From NCBI GenBank assembly GCA_030616935.1, contig JAUWWJ010000075.1, forward strand, positions 1 through 7,349: DNA of 7,349 nucleotides, written 5' to 3'. Made by a program: the position numbers and the translations under genes. The DNA comes from Planctomycetaceae bacterium (lineage in GTDB: Bacteria; Planctomycetota; Planctomycetia; Pirellulales; UBA1268). The notes beneath the pieces are model-generated. The model made no database searches and was not told where the DNA came from. It saw only the letters and a list, made by a program, of their open reading frames with translations. This document shows, piece by piece, positions 1 through 6,249 of the stretch (within the stretch, counting starts at the first letter, position 1; every line of letters begins with the position of its first letter).

Positions 1-499
1 CAAAAGAAGCAAATTCATCAGCTTGTCGGCGTGCGTCTTCCAAAACACTTTCGGGGAAAGGCCCGGGCAAACCAAACTCAGCCACTACAGTCTGCGTATC
101 GACTCCTGGAGCGTCAGTGGCCCCTAGAACCTCAACGATTACTTTGTCGTCATCACGCACACCTTTCGCGCTTGGATCCCCAACCCAAATAGGTCTCGGG
201 AACTGCGTGCCATCAAGTTGGACCCAATGCTCTCCGGCTGATTGAAAGGCCGTGCCAACGAAACGCGTCGTACGTCTTTCAATGACTTCAACCACCTCGC
301 CAGAGAGCCCCGGCCTTCCAACATGACGCTCTTTGGTAATTTTCACACGAACGGTGTCACCGTCTGCCGCATCTGCAGAAGCTACCAGCGGAACCCGGAT
401 ATCAGCATCTCGATCAGTCGGCCCTGCATCAGAGGGCCGCACAAATCCATACCCTTGTCTGCTGCGACTAAACCGCCCAACCACCAACTTCCTGGCCAT
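1..499 (-). CDS. rnr: Ribonuclease R, N-terminal part (runs off left edge)
   Basis: RNase R is a processive 3'-5' exoribonuclease of the RNB family that degrades structured RNA in the cytoplasm. Only the first 166 residues are present and the frame is open to the left edge. Residues 5-55 look like the first OB/cold-shock domain, with the RNA-binding pattern GYGFVRP at 16-22 and DIRVP at 33-37. Residues 68-140 look like the second OB domain. Residues 142-166 (GLPGPFPESVLEDA and on) match the linker before the catalytic RNB domain, which lies outside the window. The ATG at 497-499 is chosen because an in-frame stop lies just upstream at 512-514. The leader is purine-rich but has no true Shine-Dalgarno. 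The N-terminal winged-helix region of E. coli RNase R is absent. The gene follows the YhaM-like gene by 52 bases on the same strand, so co-transcription is likely. RNase II is a less likely alternative. Confidence 0.85.
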   Translation of the reverse strand, partial: MARKLVVGRFSRSRQGYGFVRPSDAGPTDRDADIRVPLVASADAADGDTVRVKITKERHVGRPGLSGEVVEVIERRTTRFVGTAFQSAGEHWVQLDGTQFPRPIWVGDPSAKGVRDDDKVIVEVLGATDAPGVDTQTVVAEFGLPGPFPESVLEDARRQADEFASF

Positions 500-551
500 A
501 TGTCTTTTTCTTTAGATTTGTGCAGGGCAGGGTGACTTTACTCTGCTTTAT

Positions 552-1574
552 TCAAGAGGAATTACCGTCATGTCCTCTGAAAAACTTTCGCCCATGGTTC
601 GGATGGTATTGCGTCCAGCCATCATCAATAGCGGCCTCTGACTGAAAGAGCTGCAATGTACCAATCAGTTTCGCATCAAGTGCATCGATAAAATGGAGTG
701 CTATGGCCTCCAGTGTCATCGGCAACTTGGGGGCTCCAAATGCATATTCACCGTGGTGGCTTGCAACCATGTGTTTAATACGATTTGCAACCTCCTGATC
801 AAACGGCGAGCCCGTCTTCTCTTCGATCTTGCGTATTTTGTCCTCGACGATCTCAATTCCAAGCAGAACATGACCAAGCAACTGACCTGAATCGGTATAA
901 GAAAAACCTTTTTCATTTTCGAGCTCTACCGTCTTTCCGATATCGTGCACAAGCACTCCGACAAGCAGAAGATTTCGATCAAGATCAGGATAGAGCGAAG
1001 CGACTCGGTCAGCGAGCCGCAACAACATCACAACATGCTCAAGCAATCCACCTGCATACGCATGATGGTGTTTGATACCAGCTGGGCATCGCTCAAAGGC
1101 TTCCATCAACTCAACATCTGACAACACTTCCTCAAAAAGAAGCTTTGGAAGAGATTCTTGTAGCGTCGTCGAAAAATCATTGAGCTCTTGCCGGAGCTGC
1201 GCAACAGCGTCTTGTGTCAGCACACGAAACGCTGTTTCATCAACACGTGTTGGATCGACCTGATCCACCTCGGTGAGGATAACCTGGAGTGCGCCGGAAT
1301 AAAGCTGCGTTGTGCCGGCAACGCGAACATAATCTCCCTCAGAAAATGCTTCAAAATGTTCATCTGAAGCATTCCACATGCGTCCAGTAATGGTTCCACT
1401 GCGATCTGCCAACTCTACCTGAAGATACAACTGCCCGTGACGATTTGGCCGGAGCTGTTTCCGGGTGGCTAGAAAAATCTGATCAATTGTGACTTGAGGA
1501 GCAAGTTCTGTTACGCACTTACGACGGCTTCTCGGTGGTGGAAATACATTCCGTGACGACTGTGGTGAAGACAT
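552..1574 (-). CDS. yhaM: YhaM-type 3'-5' exoribonuclease (OB-fold + HD domain)
   Basis: A 340-residue protein with the layout of YhaM/CBF1, a metal-dependent 3'-5' exonuclease acting on single-stranded RNA and DNA; B. subtilis YhaM is slightly shorter. Residues 24-108 form an OB-fold nucleic-acid-binding domain (QLYLQVELADRSGTITGRMW at 48-67, then a GDYVRVAG strand at 80-87). Residues 165-310 form an HD domain: H180 in GGLLEHVV, the HD pair H210-D211 in LVHDIGK, H235, H273-H274 in ASHHGEY, and D297/D300 in HFIDALDAK. All expected metal ligands appear present, so it should be active. The first 20 residues are basic and unlike the family; the true start could be slightly downstream. The ATG at 1572-1574 lacks a Shine-Dalgarno. 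The gene is divergent from proS and lies upstream of rnr, which points to a shared role in RNA turnover. An HD-domain phosphohydrolase is the alternative reading, but the OB domain argues for YhaM. Confidence 0.85.
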   Translation of the reverse strand: MSSPQSSRNVFPPPRSRRKCVTELAPQVTIDQIFLATRKQLRPNRHGQLYLQVELADRSGTITGRMWNASDEHFEAFSEGDYVRVAGTTQLYSGALQVILTEVDQVDPTRVDETAFRVLTQDAVAQLRQELNDFSTTLQESLPKLLFEEVLSDVELMEAFERCPAGIKHHHAYAGGLLEHVVMLLRLADRVASLYPDLDRNLLLVGVLVHDIGKTVELENEKGFSYTDSGQLLGHVLLGIEIVEDKIRKIEEKTGSPFDQEVANRIKHMVASHHGEYAFGAPKLPMTLEAIALHFIDALDAKLIGTLQLFQSEAAIDDGWTQYHPNHGRKFFRGHDGNSS

Positions 1575-1595
1575 ATGGGTCGATAGTAAGGAGGC

Positions 1596-1613
1596 GGCAG
1601 GCCGGTGCTTGCC
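1596..1613 (+). other. Small hairpin next to an orphan AAGGAGG
   Basis: GGCAGGC (1596-1602) pairs with GCTTGCC (1607-1613) across a CGGT loop, giving seven base pairs including one G-U when transcribed on the plus strand. It sits two bases after a perfect AAGGAGG at 1588-1594, which no convincing gene follows. There is no T-run, so it is not an intrinsic terminator. It lies in the probable 5' leader of yhaM, where the minus-strand version has one mismatch. Its role is unknown. Confidence 0.25.
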
Positions 1614-1638
1614 GGATACCTGAATAACGTAAACGACT

Positions 1639-1668
1639 AGTCTATTACCAAACTATCTCAACCGCCAA
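1639..1668 (-). promoter_or_regulatory. Possible promoter for the yhaM-rnr operon
   Basis: On the minus strand TTGGCG (1663-1668) and TAGACT (1639-1644) are separated by 18 bases, each matching four of six sigma-70 consensus positions. Transcription would start about 60 bases before the yhaM ATG. The match is weak and rests only on position in the divergent intergenic region and on spacing. Confidence 0.15.
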
Positions 1669-1677
1669 CTAACTCGC

Positions 1678-1683
1678 TACAAT
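1678..1683 (+). promoter_or_regulatory. Possible -10 box for proS
   Basis: TACAAT matches five of six bases of the sigma-70 -10 consensus and lies about 80 bases before the proS start. No recognisable -35 box occurs 16-18 bases upstream and there is no extended -10 TGn. Transcription would begin near 1690, where an ATG is followed at once by TAA. Confidence 0.2.
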
Positions 1684-1717
1684 AGAACCATGTAAAAACT
1701 GCTTGAAACGAATTCAT

Positions 1718-1747
1718 ACCTCTCTTCACCGAACCTCTCTTCACCGA
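1718..1747 (+). repeat. Perfect 15-bp tandem duplication before proS
   Basis: The unit ACCTCTCTTCACCGA occurs twice with no spacer and no mismatch (1718-1732 and 1733-1747). It ends 17 bases before the proS ATG, so it would lie in the 5' leader of the mRNA. It is pyrimidine-rich, has no internal symmetry, and occupies the place where a Shine-Dalgarno sequence would be expected. It could be a recent slippage duplication or a paired protein-binding site; the sequence does not decide. Confidence 0.85.
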
Positions 1748-1764
1748 AAAGATTGCAGCTACCA

Positions 1765-3261
1765 ATGGCTAAACACGGAATTTCGCCTACCCGCAAGGAA
1801 GATTACCCAGAATGGTACCAGCAGGTCGTACGGTCTGGCGAGCTCGCTGAGGCATCCCCCGTCCGTGGTTGCATGGTCATTAAGCCGCATGGATTTGCTA
1901 TCTGGGAGCTGATGCAGGGAATCCTTGATGACATGTTCAAATCGACAGGCCACAAGAATGCCTACTTCCCGTTGTTCATTCCTCTATCCTATTTGGAACA
2001 AGAAGCAAAACATGTTGAAGGTTTTGCAAAAGAATGCGCCGTGGTCACACACCACCGACTTGAACTCGATGCCGAAGGTCGTCTCGTCCCAAAAGGCAAG
2101 CTTGAAGAGCCGCTTGTTGTCCGACCAACAAGTGAAACGATCATCGGGGTCATGTACGCAAAATGGATTCAGTCATGGCGAGACCTGCCTGTCTTAATTA
2201 ATCAATGGGCAAATGTTGTTCGTTGGGAAATGCGTCCGCGAGTCTTTCTTCGAACTGCTGAATTTTTATGGCAAGAAGGACACACTGCCCATGCGACAGA
2301 AGAAGAAGCGATTCAGGAAACACTGCAAATGCTTGACATCTACGCAACGTTCGCTGAACGGGATCTGGCGATACCCGTCTGGAAAGGACCTAAGCCGTCC
2401 AGCGAGCGATTTCCTGGTGCTGTTGAAACGTATTCTATTGAAGCCATGATGCAGGACGGAAAAGCACTTCAGGCCGGAACGTCACACTTCCTTGGCCAGA
2501 ATTTCGCCAAGGCACAAAACATAACCTTTACAGACAAGACAAGCCAAGAAGCTTTTTGCTGGACAACTTCCTGGGGGGTCTCAACCCGTCTGATTGGAGG
2601 TCTTATCATGACTCATGCAGATGACGACGGCCTGGTCCTGCCCCCTCGCATAGCACCTGAACAGATTGTCTTGCTCCCAATCTATCGCTCAGATGAGGAT
2701 CAATCTGCTGTTCTGAAATGCTGCCAGAAACTGAAGGAGCAGCTAGAACAATCTCAGTGGCGAAATGAGAATATTCGTGTCAAGGTCGATGACCGTGACA
2801 TGCGTGGGGGTGACAAGGTATGGCAACACATCAAGCAAGGCATCCCTATTCGAGTTGAGATTGGCCCTCGTGATCTGGCGGCTGGAACGGTATGTATTGC
2901 TCGTCGCGACGAGCCACCAAAACAAAAGCTCACGATGACTCTAGAGGAATTTCCCAAAAACGCTGCGGAACTCTTGGAATCAGTTCAGACAAACATACTG
3001 AAAAAAGCAGTCGATTTTCGTGAAAAACACTCATCAACAATCGACAAAAAGGATGAAGTTTCTGAATTCTTCAATTCCAAACAAGACACTAGCGGCTTTG
3101 CATATGTCCATGTCGCGGATGATCCTGCTGTTGCGGAAGCACTCGATCCACTGAAAGTCACCGTTCGCTGTGCCCCAATGGACTGGGATGAAGAACCTGG
3201 AAAGTGCCTTTATACGGGGAAATCCGTTCTTCGAAGAAGCGTCATTAGTCGTTCGTACTAA
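1765..3261 (+). CDS. proS: Prolyl-tRNA synthetase, type 3 (archaeal/eukaryal-like)
   Basis: A class II aminoacyl-tRNA synthetase that charges tRNA-Pro with proline in the cytoplasm. It has 498 residues from the ATG at 1765, usual for type 3 ProRS. Visible in order are motif 1 (about 36-72, RGCMVIKPHGFAIWE then NAYFPLFIP), the PTSETII loop at 121-127, motif 2 (about 155-176, EMRPRVFLRTAEFLWQEGH), the proline-binding GTSHFLGQNF at 238-247, and motif 3 (about 267-295, TTSWGVSTRLIGG then DDDGLVLPPR). An anticodon-binding domain follows (about 299-400), then the C-terminal domain ending in the conserved SRSY. The long insertion editing domain of E. coli-type ProRS is absent. In the C-terminal domain only C469 and C481 remain where zinc-binding relatives have four cysteines. 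An in-frame TTG at 1753 would add four residues; the ATG fits the family start (MAK) better. There is no Shine-Dalgarno and no T-box leader. The gene is intact. Confidence 0.96.
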   Translation: MAKHGISPTRKEDYPEWYQQVVRSGELAEASPVRGCMVIKPHGFAIWELMQGILDDMFKSTGHKNAYFPLFIPLSYLEQEAKHVEGFAKECAVVTHHRLELDAEGRLVPKGKLEEPLVVRPTSETIIGVMYAKWIQSWRDLPVLINQWANVVRWEMRPRVFLRTAEFLWQEGHTAHATEEEAIQETLQMLDIYATFAERDLAIPVWKGPKPSSERFPGAVETYSIEAMMQDGKALQAGTSHFLGQNFAKAQNITFTDKTSQEAFCWTTSWGVSTRLIGGLIMTHADDDGLVLPPRIAPEQIVLLPIYRSDEDQSAVLKCCQKLKEQLEQSQWRNENIRVKVDDRDMRGGDKVWQHIKQGIPIRVEIGPRDLAAGTVCIARRDEPPKQKLTMTLEEFPKNAAELLESVQTNILKKAVDFREKHSSTIDKKDEVSEFFNSKQDTSGFAYVHVADDPAVAEALDPLKVTVRCAPMDWDEEPGKCLYTGKSVLRRSVISRSY

Positions 3262-3357
3262 CATGTTTGATGACACAGGTGATTTGAATAACACTACAGT
3301 ATATAAAGAGGTGTAGCATTCACTTGCTCATCAATTCGGATCACCCTGATTATCGCC

Positions 3358-4551
3358 ATGAAGCTCAACCTGCCAAATCCATGGTTCGTCGCAATCATTG
3401 CCGCAATACTCGGCACATTGACTGGCTCTGGTACAGCCCTACTCAGGGCAACCACGACACCACTACGAACCGGAGCATTCGCGACACGCTCAGCCAACTC
3501 ATCTGGTCCACTTCCGGTAGCGCAAACCGATGAGACCAGCTACGACTTTGGTCGAGTGAGTCTCGGAGGCACGGGTAGCCATGCTTTCATTGTTCGCAAT
3601 GCAGGAAAAGCACCCCTCCTGATCACAAAAGGAACAACCAGTTGCACATGCACCGTGAGTGATTTTGAGGGTGAGGGTGAGGGGAAAGATAGTAGAAACG
3701 TTCCACCGGGTGACGAGGTCATTGTACGGATAAAGTGGACGGGAAAAGGTGAAGGAGGTCCATTCCGACAAAGTGCCTCAATACTTACAAACGACACAGG
3801 TCGGCCAGAAATTGCATTTTCGATTGAAGGTACTGTGATTCCGACATGGAAGGCCGAGCCAAACGGCATTGTAATGTCTGGAATTTCCGCCAATACGGCA
3901 TCTCAGGCCGAGGTAAAAATCTTCACCTTTAGTGACCAACTCCCTCATCTCAACAACTGCCGCATAGCTGATGATTCTTTTGCTGACAAAATAGCTGTAG
4001 AGAGTCGTCCGCTTACACCAGATGAGTTACAAGAAGAACCTGAAGCAAAGGGAGGTTTCTTTTTATCACTTGATATTACGTCAGGTCTGCCATTGGGAAA
4101 GATACGGACGGCAGTCGAGGCTTCTTTTACTCTCGGTGAGGAAGAAATTACAGCTGTCGTTCCGCTGATGGGAATCGTCAGTGGAGATTTGATGCTTGTT
4201 GGTCGCAAATGGGATCGCAGATCCAACGCACTGAGGCTGGGAACGGTCTCCGGTCAAACTGGCCTGAACACAAAGATTTTTCTGACTGCCAAGGGTGAAT
4301 TTCGTAACAAAGTGCAACCACGTGTCGTCGACATTGTTCCAAAGGGGCTCACTGTAAAAATCGATCCCCCCAGCCAGATAGGAGGGGGGGACGTTGTGCG
4401 GATCGGTATTGAAATTCAGATTCCACCGGGAGCACCTCCAGCAAATAATTTATGTACTGAAACCGCTAAGCAGGGGTATATCCTCCTGGAAACCGGACAC
4501 CCCAAAACTCCTACTTTGACAATTCCCGTGTGCGTTGCCATTGCCGAATAG
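3358..4551 (+). CDS. Exported DUF1573-domain protein
   Basis: A 397-residue protein of unknown exact function. Residues 9-29 are hydrophobic after a short lysine-containing start, giving a signal peptide or membrane anchor, so it should act outside the cytoplasm. Residues 60-160 match DUF1573, an immunoglobulin-like beta-sandwich: YDFGRVSLGGTGSHAFIVRN (62-81), APLLITKGTTSCTCTV (85-100) with the family's C96-x-C98, PPGDEVIVRIKW (116-127), TNDTG and a closing IEGTV. Residues 160-280 and 285-397 look like further beta-rich domains that I cannot assign; C201, C366 and C392 are the other cysteines. A short acidic, glycine-rich run, GEGEGK, sits at 105-110 inside the DUF1573 domain. It lies 96 bases after proS and just before the multiheme cytochrome gene on the same strand; the 96-base gap has an AT-rich TATATAAA (3300-3307) but no convincing promoter, so read-through from proS is possible. 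There is no Shine-Dalgarno at the ATG. Confidence 0.85.
   Translation: MKLNLPNPWFVAIIAAILGTLTGSGTALLRATTTPLRTGAFATRSANSSGPLPVAQTDETSYDFGRVSLGGTGSHAFIVRNAGKAPLLITKGTTSCTCTVSDFEGEGEGKDSRNVPPGDEVIVRIKWTGKGEGGPFRQSASILTNDTGRPEIAFSIEGTVIPTWKAEPNGIVMSGISANTASQAEVKIFTFSDQLPHLNNCRIADDSFADKIAVESRPLTPDELQEEPEAKGGFFLSLDITSGLPLGKIRTAVEASFTLGEEEITAVVPLMGIVSGDLMLVGRKWDRRSNALRLGTVSGQTGLNTKIFLTAKGEFRNKVQPRVVDIVPKGLTVKIDPPSQIGGGDVVRIGIEIQIPPGAPPANNLCTETAKQGYILLETGHPKTPTLTIPVCVAIAE
4365..4391 (+). repeat. C6/G7 inverted repeat inside the DUF1573 gene
   Basis: TCCCCCC (4365-4371) is the exact reverse complement of GGGGGGA (4385-4391), with a 13-base loop. The G tract is seven long (4384-4390) and the C tract six (4366-4371). 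The mRNA could form a strong seven-pair stem inside the coding region. The frame is intact across it (residues DPPSQIGGGD), so no frameshift is present in this copy. Confidence 0.7.
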
Positions 4552-4651
4552 TGAACGATCTGCTGGGATTAAGTCGATAACTAAAGGTCGGAAAGGTTTT
4601 GTTTTGTCTACCTATGAGCGAAGTCCAGGCTTTGGTGGCCCCCATTCATCT

Positions 4652-6220
4652 ATGTACTGTCATTTACAAAATATTTCGCAGTCAATCACATGCCGACTTG
4701 CTCGCATCACGCTTCTTGCAATGGTATTAGTAGGCATGCTTTCAGTCCGAATGCCTGCCGCCACGCCCGATCGAGGTCAAGGCATTTCTGATACGGTCGA
4801 AGAAGAATTTCGGGAGCGAAATGGAAGCCTTTTTACAGACTGGCCTACCCCTCAAGCTGTTCTTGTTATCACTGGTGAGCTTGATGGGTACATCGAGCCC
4901 TGTGGCTGCACCGGAAAGGAAAACCAAAAGGGTGGTCTAAGTAGGCGACAGAATTTCTTAACCGCACTCAAATCAGCAGGATGGCCGGTTGTGGCTGTCG
5001 ATCTGGGTGGCCTCGTAAAGAGATTTGGGCGGCAGGCCGAGGTTAAATATCAGTCGATCGCAGATGGCTTACGACAAATGGGCTATAGCGGTATTGGGTT
5101 TGGGCCTGCGGACTTACGCCTACCAGCAGAAGAACTCGTTGCAGCTGTTGCACCCGTTGGGAACGAGCCTACTCCTTTCCTCAGTGCCAATGTGGGCCTT
5201 CTTGGACTTGATGCCAACATTACACCTCGCTTCCGTGTTGTCGAAATTGGTGGTCTCCGGATTGGCATTACTTCAGTGCTCGGCAACAGTAAATCCGGAG
5301 ACATCCGCAACGCAGCAATTGAAGTCACCGCCGCGGAAGCAGCACTTCAAGAAGTCGTCAAATTAATGCAGCCTGGCCTATGCGACCACTATGTCCTGCT
5401 CTCGTGGGGCAATCCTGAAGAGGCACGGTCACTAGCTGAATCCTTCCCTCAGTTTGATATCGTTGTCACCGCTGGAGGTGCCGACGAGCCACCGTCAAAA
5501 CTTCCTGTTTTAGAAAGTGGTGCGAGACTGGTAGAGCTTGGGCACAAAGGCATGTTTGCTGTGACAATCGGTTTCTTTGACACGAAAGATGACTCAATAA
5601 AAAGCCAAAGAGTACCCCTGGATGCTCGATGGGGTGAGGCTGAAGATATGATCGATTTGCTTGCCACGTACCAGCGGCAACTTGAATCGCTCGGGCTTGA
5701 AGGTTTGGGCCTGTCTCCGGTGCGACATCAGACTGGTCGTCGATTTGCTGGAAGTGATGCGTGTGGGGACTGTCATGCCTATGCCTATGAAGTCTGGGAA
5801 GACTCATCTCATTCGTACGCACTCACAACCCTGGAAGACCAAGAGCCACGAAGAGATGGTGACCCGGAATGCCTTTCCTGTCATGTTGTCGGTTGGGCAC
5901 CTCAGAGATACGAACCCTTTGAAGGTGGTTTTCTCAGCATGCAAAAAACACCGCATCTTGCCCACAATGGGTGTGAAAATTGCCATGGTCCTGCTGCGGC
6001 TCATGCAGCCGTTGAGAGAGGTGATGTTCGCGCGAGTGTGACTGAGCGTGACAGGCTTCGCGGAGAACTTGCTATGTCAATCGACACACCGGAAAGCAAG
6101 ACAAAAGTAATTTCTAATTGCCTCGAATGTCATGATTTGGACAATAGCCCTGAATTCGATTTTGAAGATTACTGGCCATCGGTTGACCACACTGAAGAAG
6201 TGGCTGACAAAAACGAATAG
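4652..6220 (+). CDS. Exported multiheme c-type cytochrome with degenerate UshA-like phosphoesterase domain
   Basis: A 522-residue fusion. Residues 1-37 form a signal peptide (basic R15-R18, hydrophobic 19-32, cleavage probably after MPAA), so it acts in the periplasm. Residues 68-320 follow the metallophosphatase/5'-nucleotidase fold, but the metal-binding signatures are altered: TGELDG where D-x-H is expected, GFGPADL for GNHE, LLSWGN for SHxG and TAGGAD for GGHxH. It keeps the motif EPCGCTGKENQKGGLSRR (82-99). Residues 365-515 resemble the cytochrome c554 family, with four haem sites: CGDCH (371-375), CLSCH (407-411), CENCH (441-445) and CLECH (490-494). H387, H436, H438 and H451 are possible second axial ligands. 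The probable role is electron transfer or redox sensing; no substrate can be named. The ATG at 4652 is chosen because it places the signal peptide at the N-terminus. The frame is open upstream to a TTG at 4535 that would overlap the DUF1573 gene. The start has no clear Shine-Dalgarno. Confidence 0.88.
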   Translation: MYCHLQNISQSITCRLARITLLAMVLVGMLSVRMPAATPDRGQGISDTVEEEFRERNGSLFTDWPTPQAVLVITGELDGYIEPCGCTGKENQKGGLSRRQNFLTALKSAGWPVVAVDLGGLVKRFGRQAEVKYQSIADGLRQMGYSGIGFGPADLRLPAEELVAAVAPVGNEPTPFLSANVGLLGLDANITPRFRVVEIGGLRIGITSVLGNSKSGDIRNAAIEVTAAEAALQEVVKLMQPGLCDHYVLLSWGNPEEARSLAESFPQFDIVVTAGGADEPPSKLPVLESGARLVELGHKGMFAVTIGFFDTKDDSIKSQRVPLDARWGEAEDMIDLLATYQRQLESLGLEGLGLSPVRHQTGRRFAGSDACGDCHAYAYEVWEDSSHSYALTTLEDQEPRRDGDPECLSCHVVGWAPQRYEPFEGGFLSMQKTPHLAHNGCENCHGPAAAHAAVERGDVRASVTERDRLRGELAMSIDTPESKTKVISNCLECHDLDNSPEFDFEDYWPSVDHTEEVADKNE

Positions 6221-6238
6221 CACTTTTGTCTATTTTCT
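6206..6238 (+). terminator. Weak candidate terminator between convergent genes
   Basis: GACAAAA (6206-6212) and TTTTGTC (6224-6230) form a seven-pair inverted repeat around an 11-base loop that contains the cytochrome stop codon. It is followed by TATTTTCT. The stem is AT-rich and therefore weak. Its place, between two convergent genes only 29 bases apart, supports a termination role. Confidence 0.3.
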
Positions 6239-6249
6239 CTCTATCAACC

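Noticed and set aside
242..535. A 97-codon plus-strand frame at the left end.
   Set aside because: The opposite strand encodes clear RNase R OB domains over the same bases.
1575..1764. T-box or other tRNA-sensing riboswitch before proS.
   Set aside because: No T-box consensus, specifier stem or terminator/antiterminator pair is visible in the leader.
1703..1912. A 69-codon frame starting in the tandem repeat region and overlapping the proS start.
   Set aside because: It uses a TTG start and lies mostly inside proS in another frame; the protein has no recognisable features.
3263..3316. An 18-codon frame (ATG to TAG) directly after proS, possible leader peptide.
   Set aside because: It has no ribosome binding site, no repeated regulatory codons and no nearby attenuator hairpin; length is within chance.
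3540..3893. A 117-codon minus-strand frame opposite the DUF1573 gene.
   Set aside because: Antisense to a domain-supported gene, no ribosome binding site and no family resemblance.
5466..5822. A 118-codon minus-strand frame opposite the cytochrome gene.
   Set aside because: It is fully antisense to a convincing gene, with low-complexity His/Arg/Gln composition typical of shadow frames.
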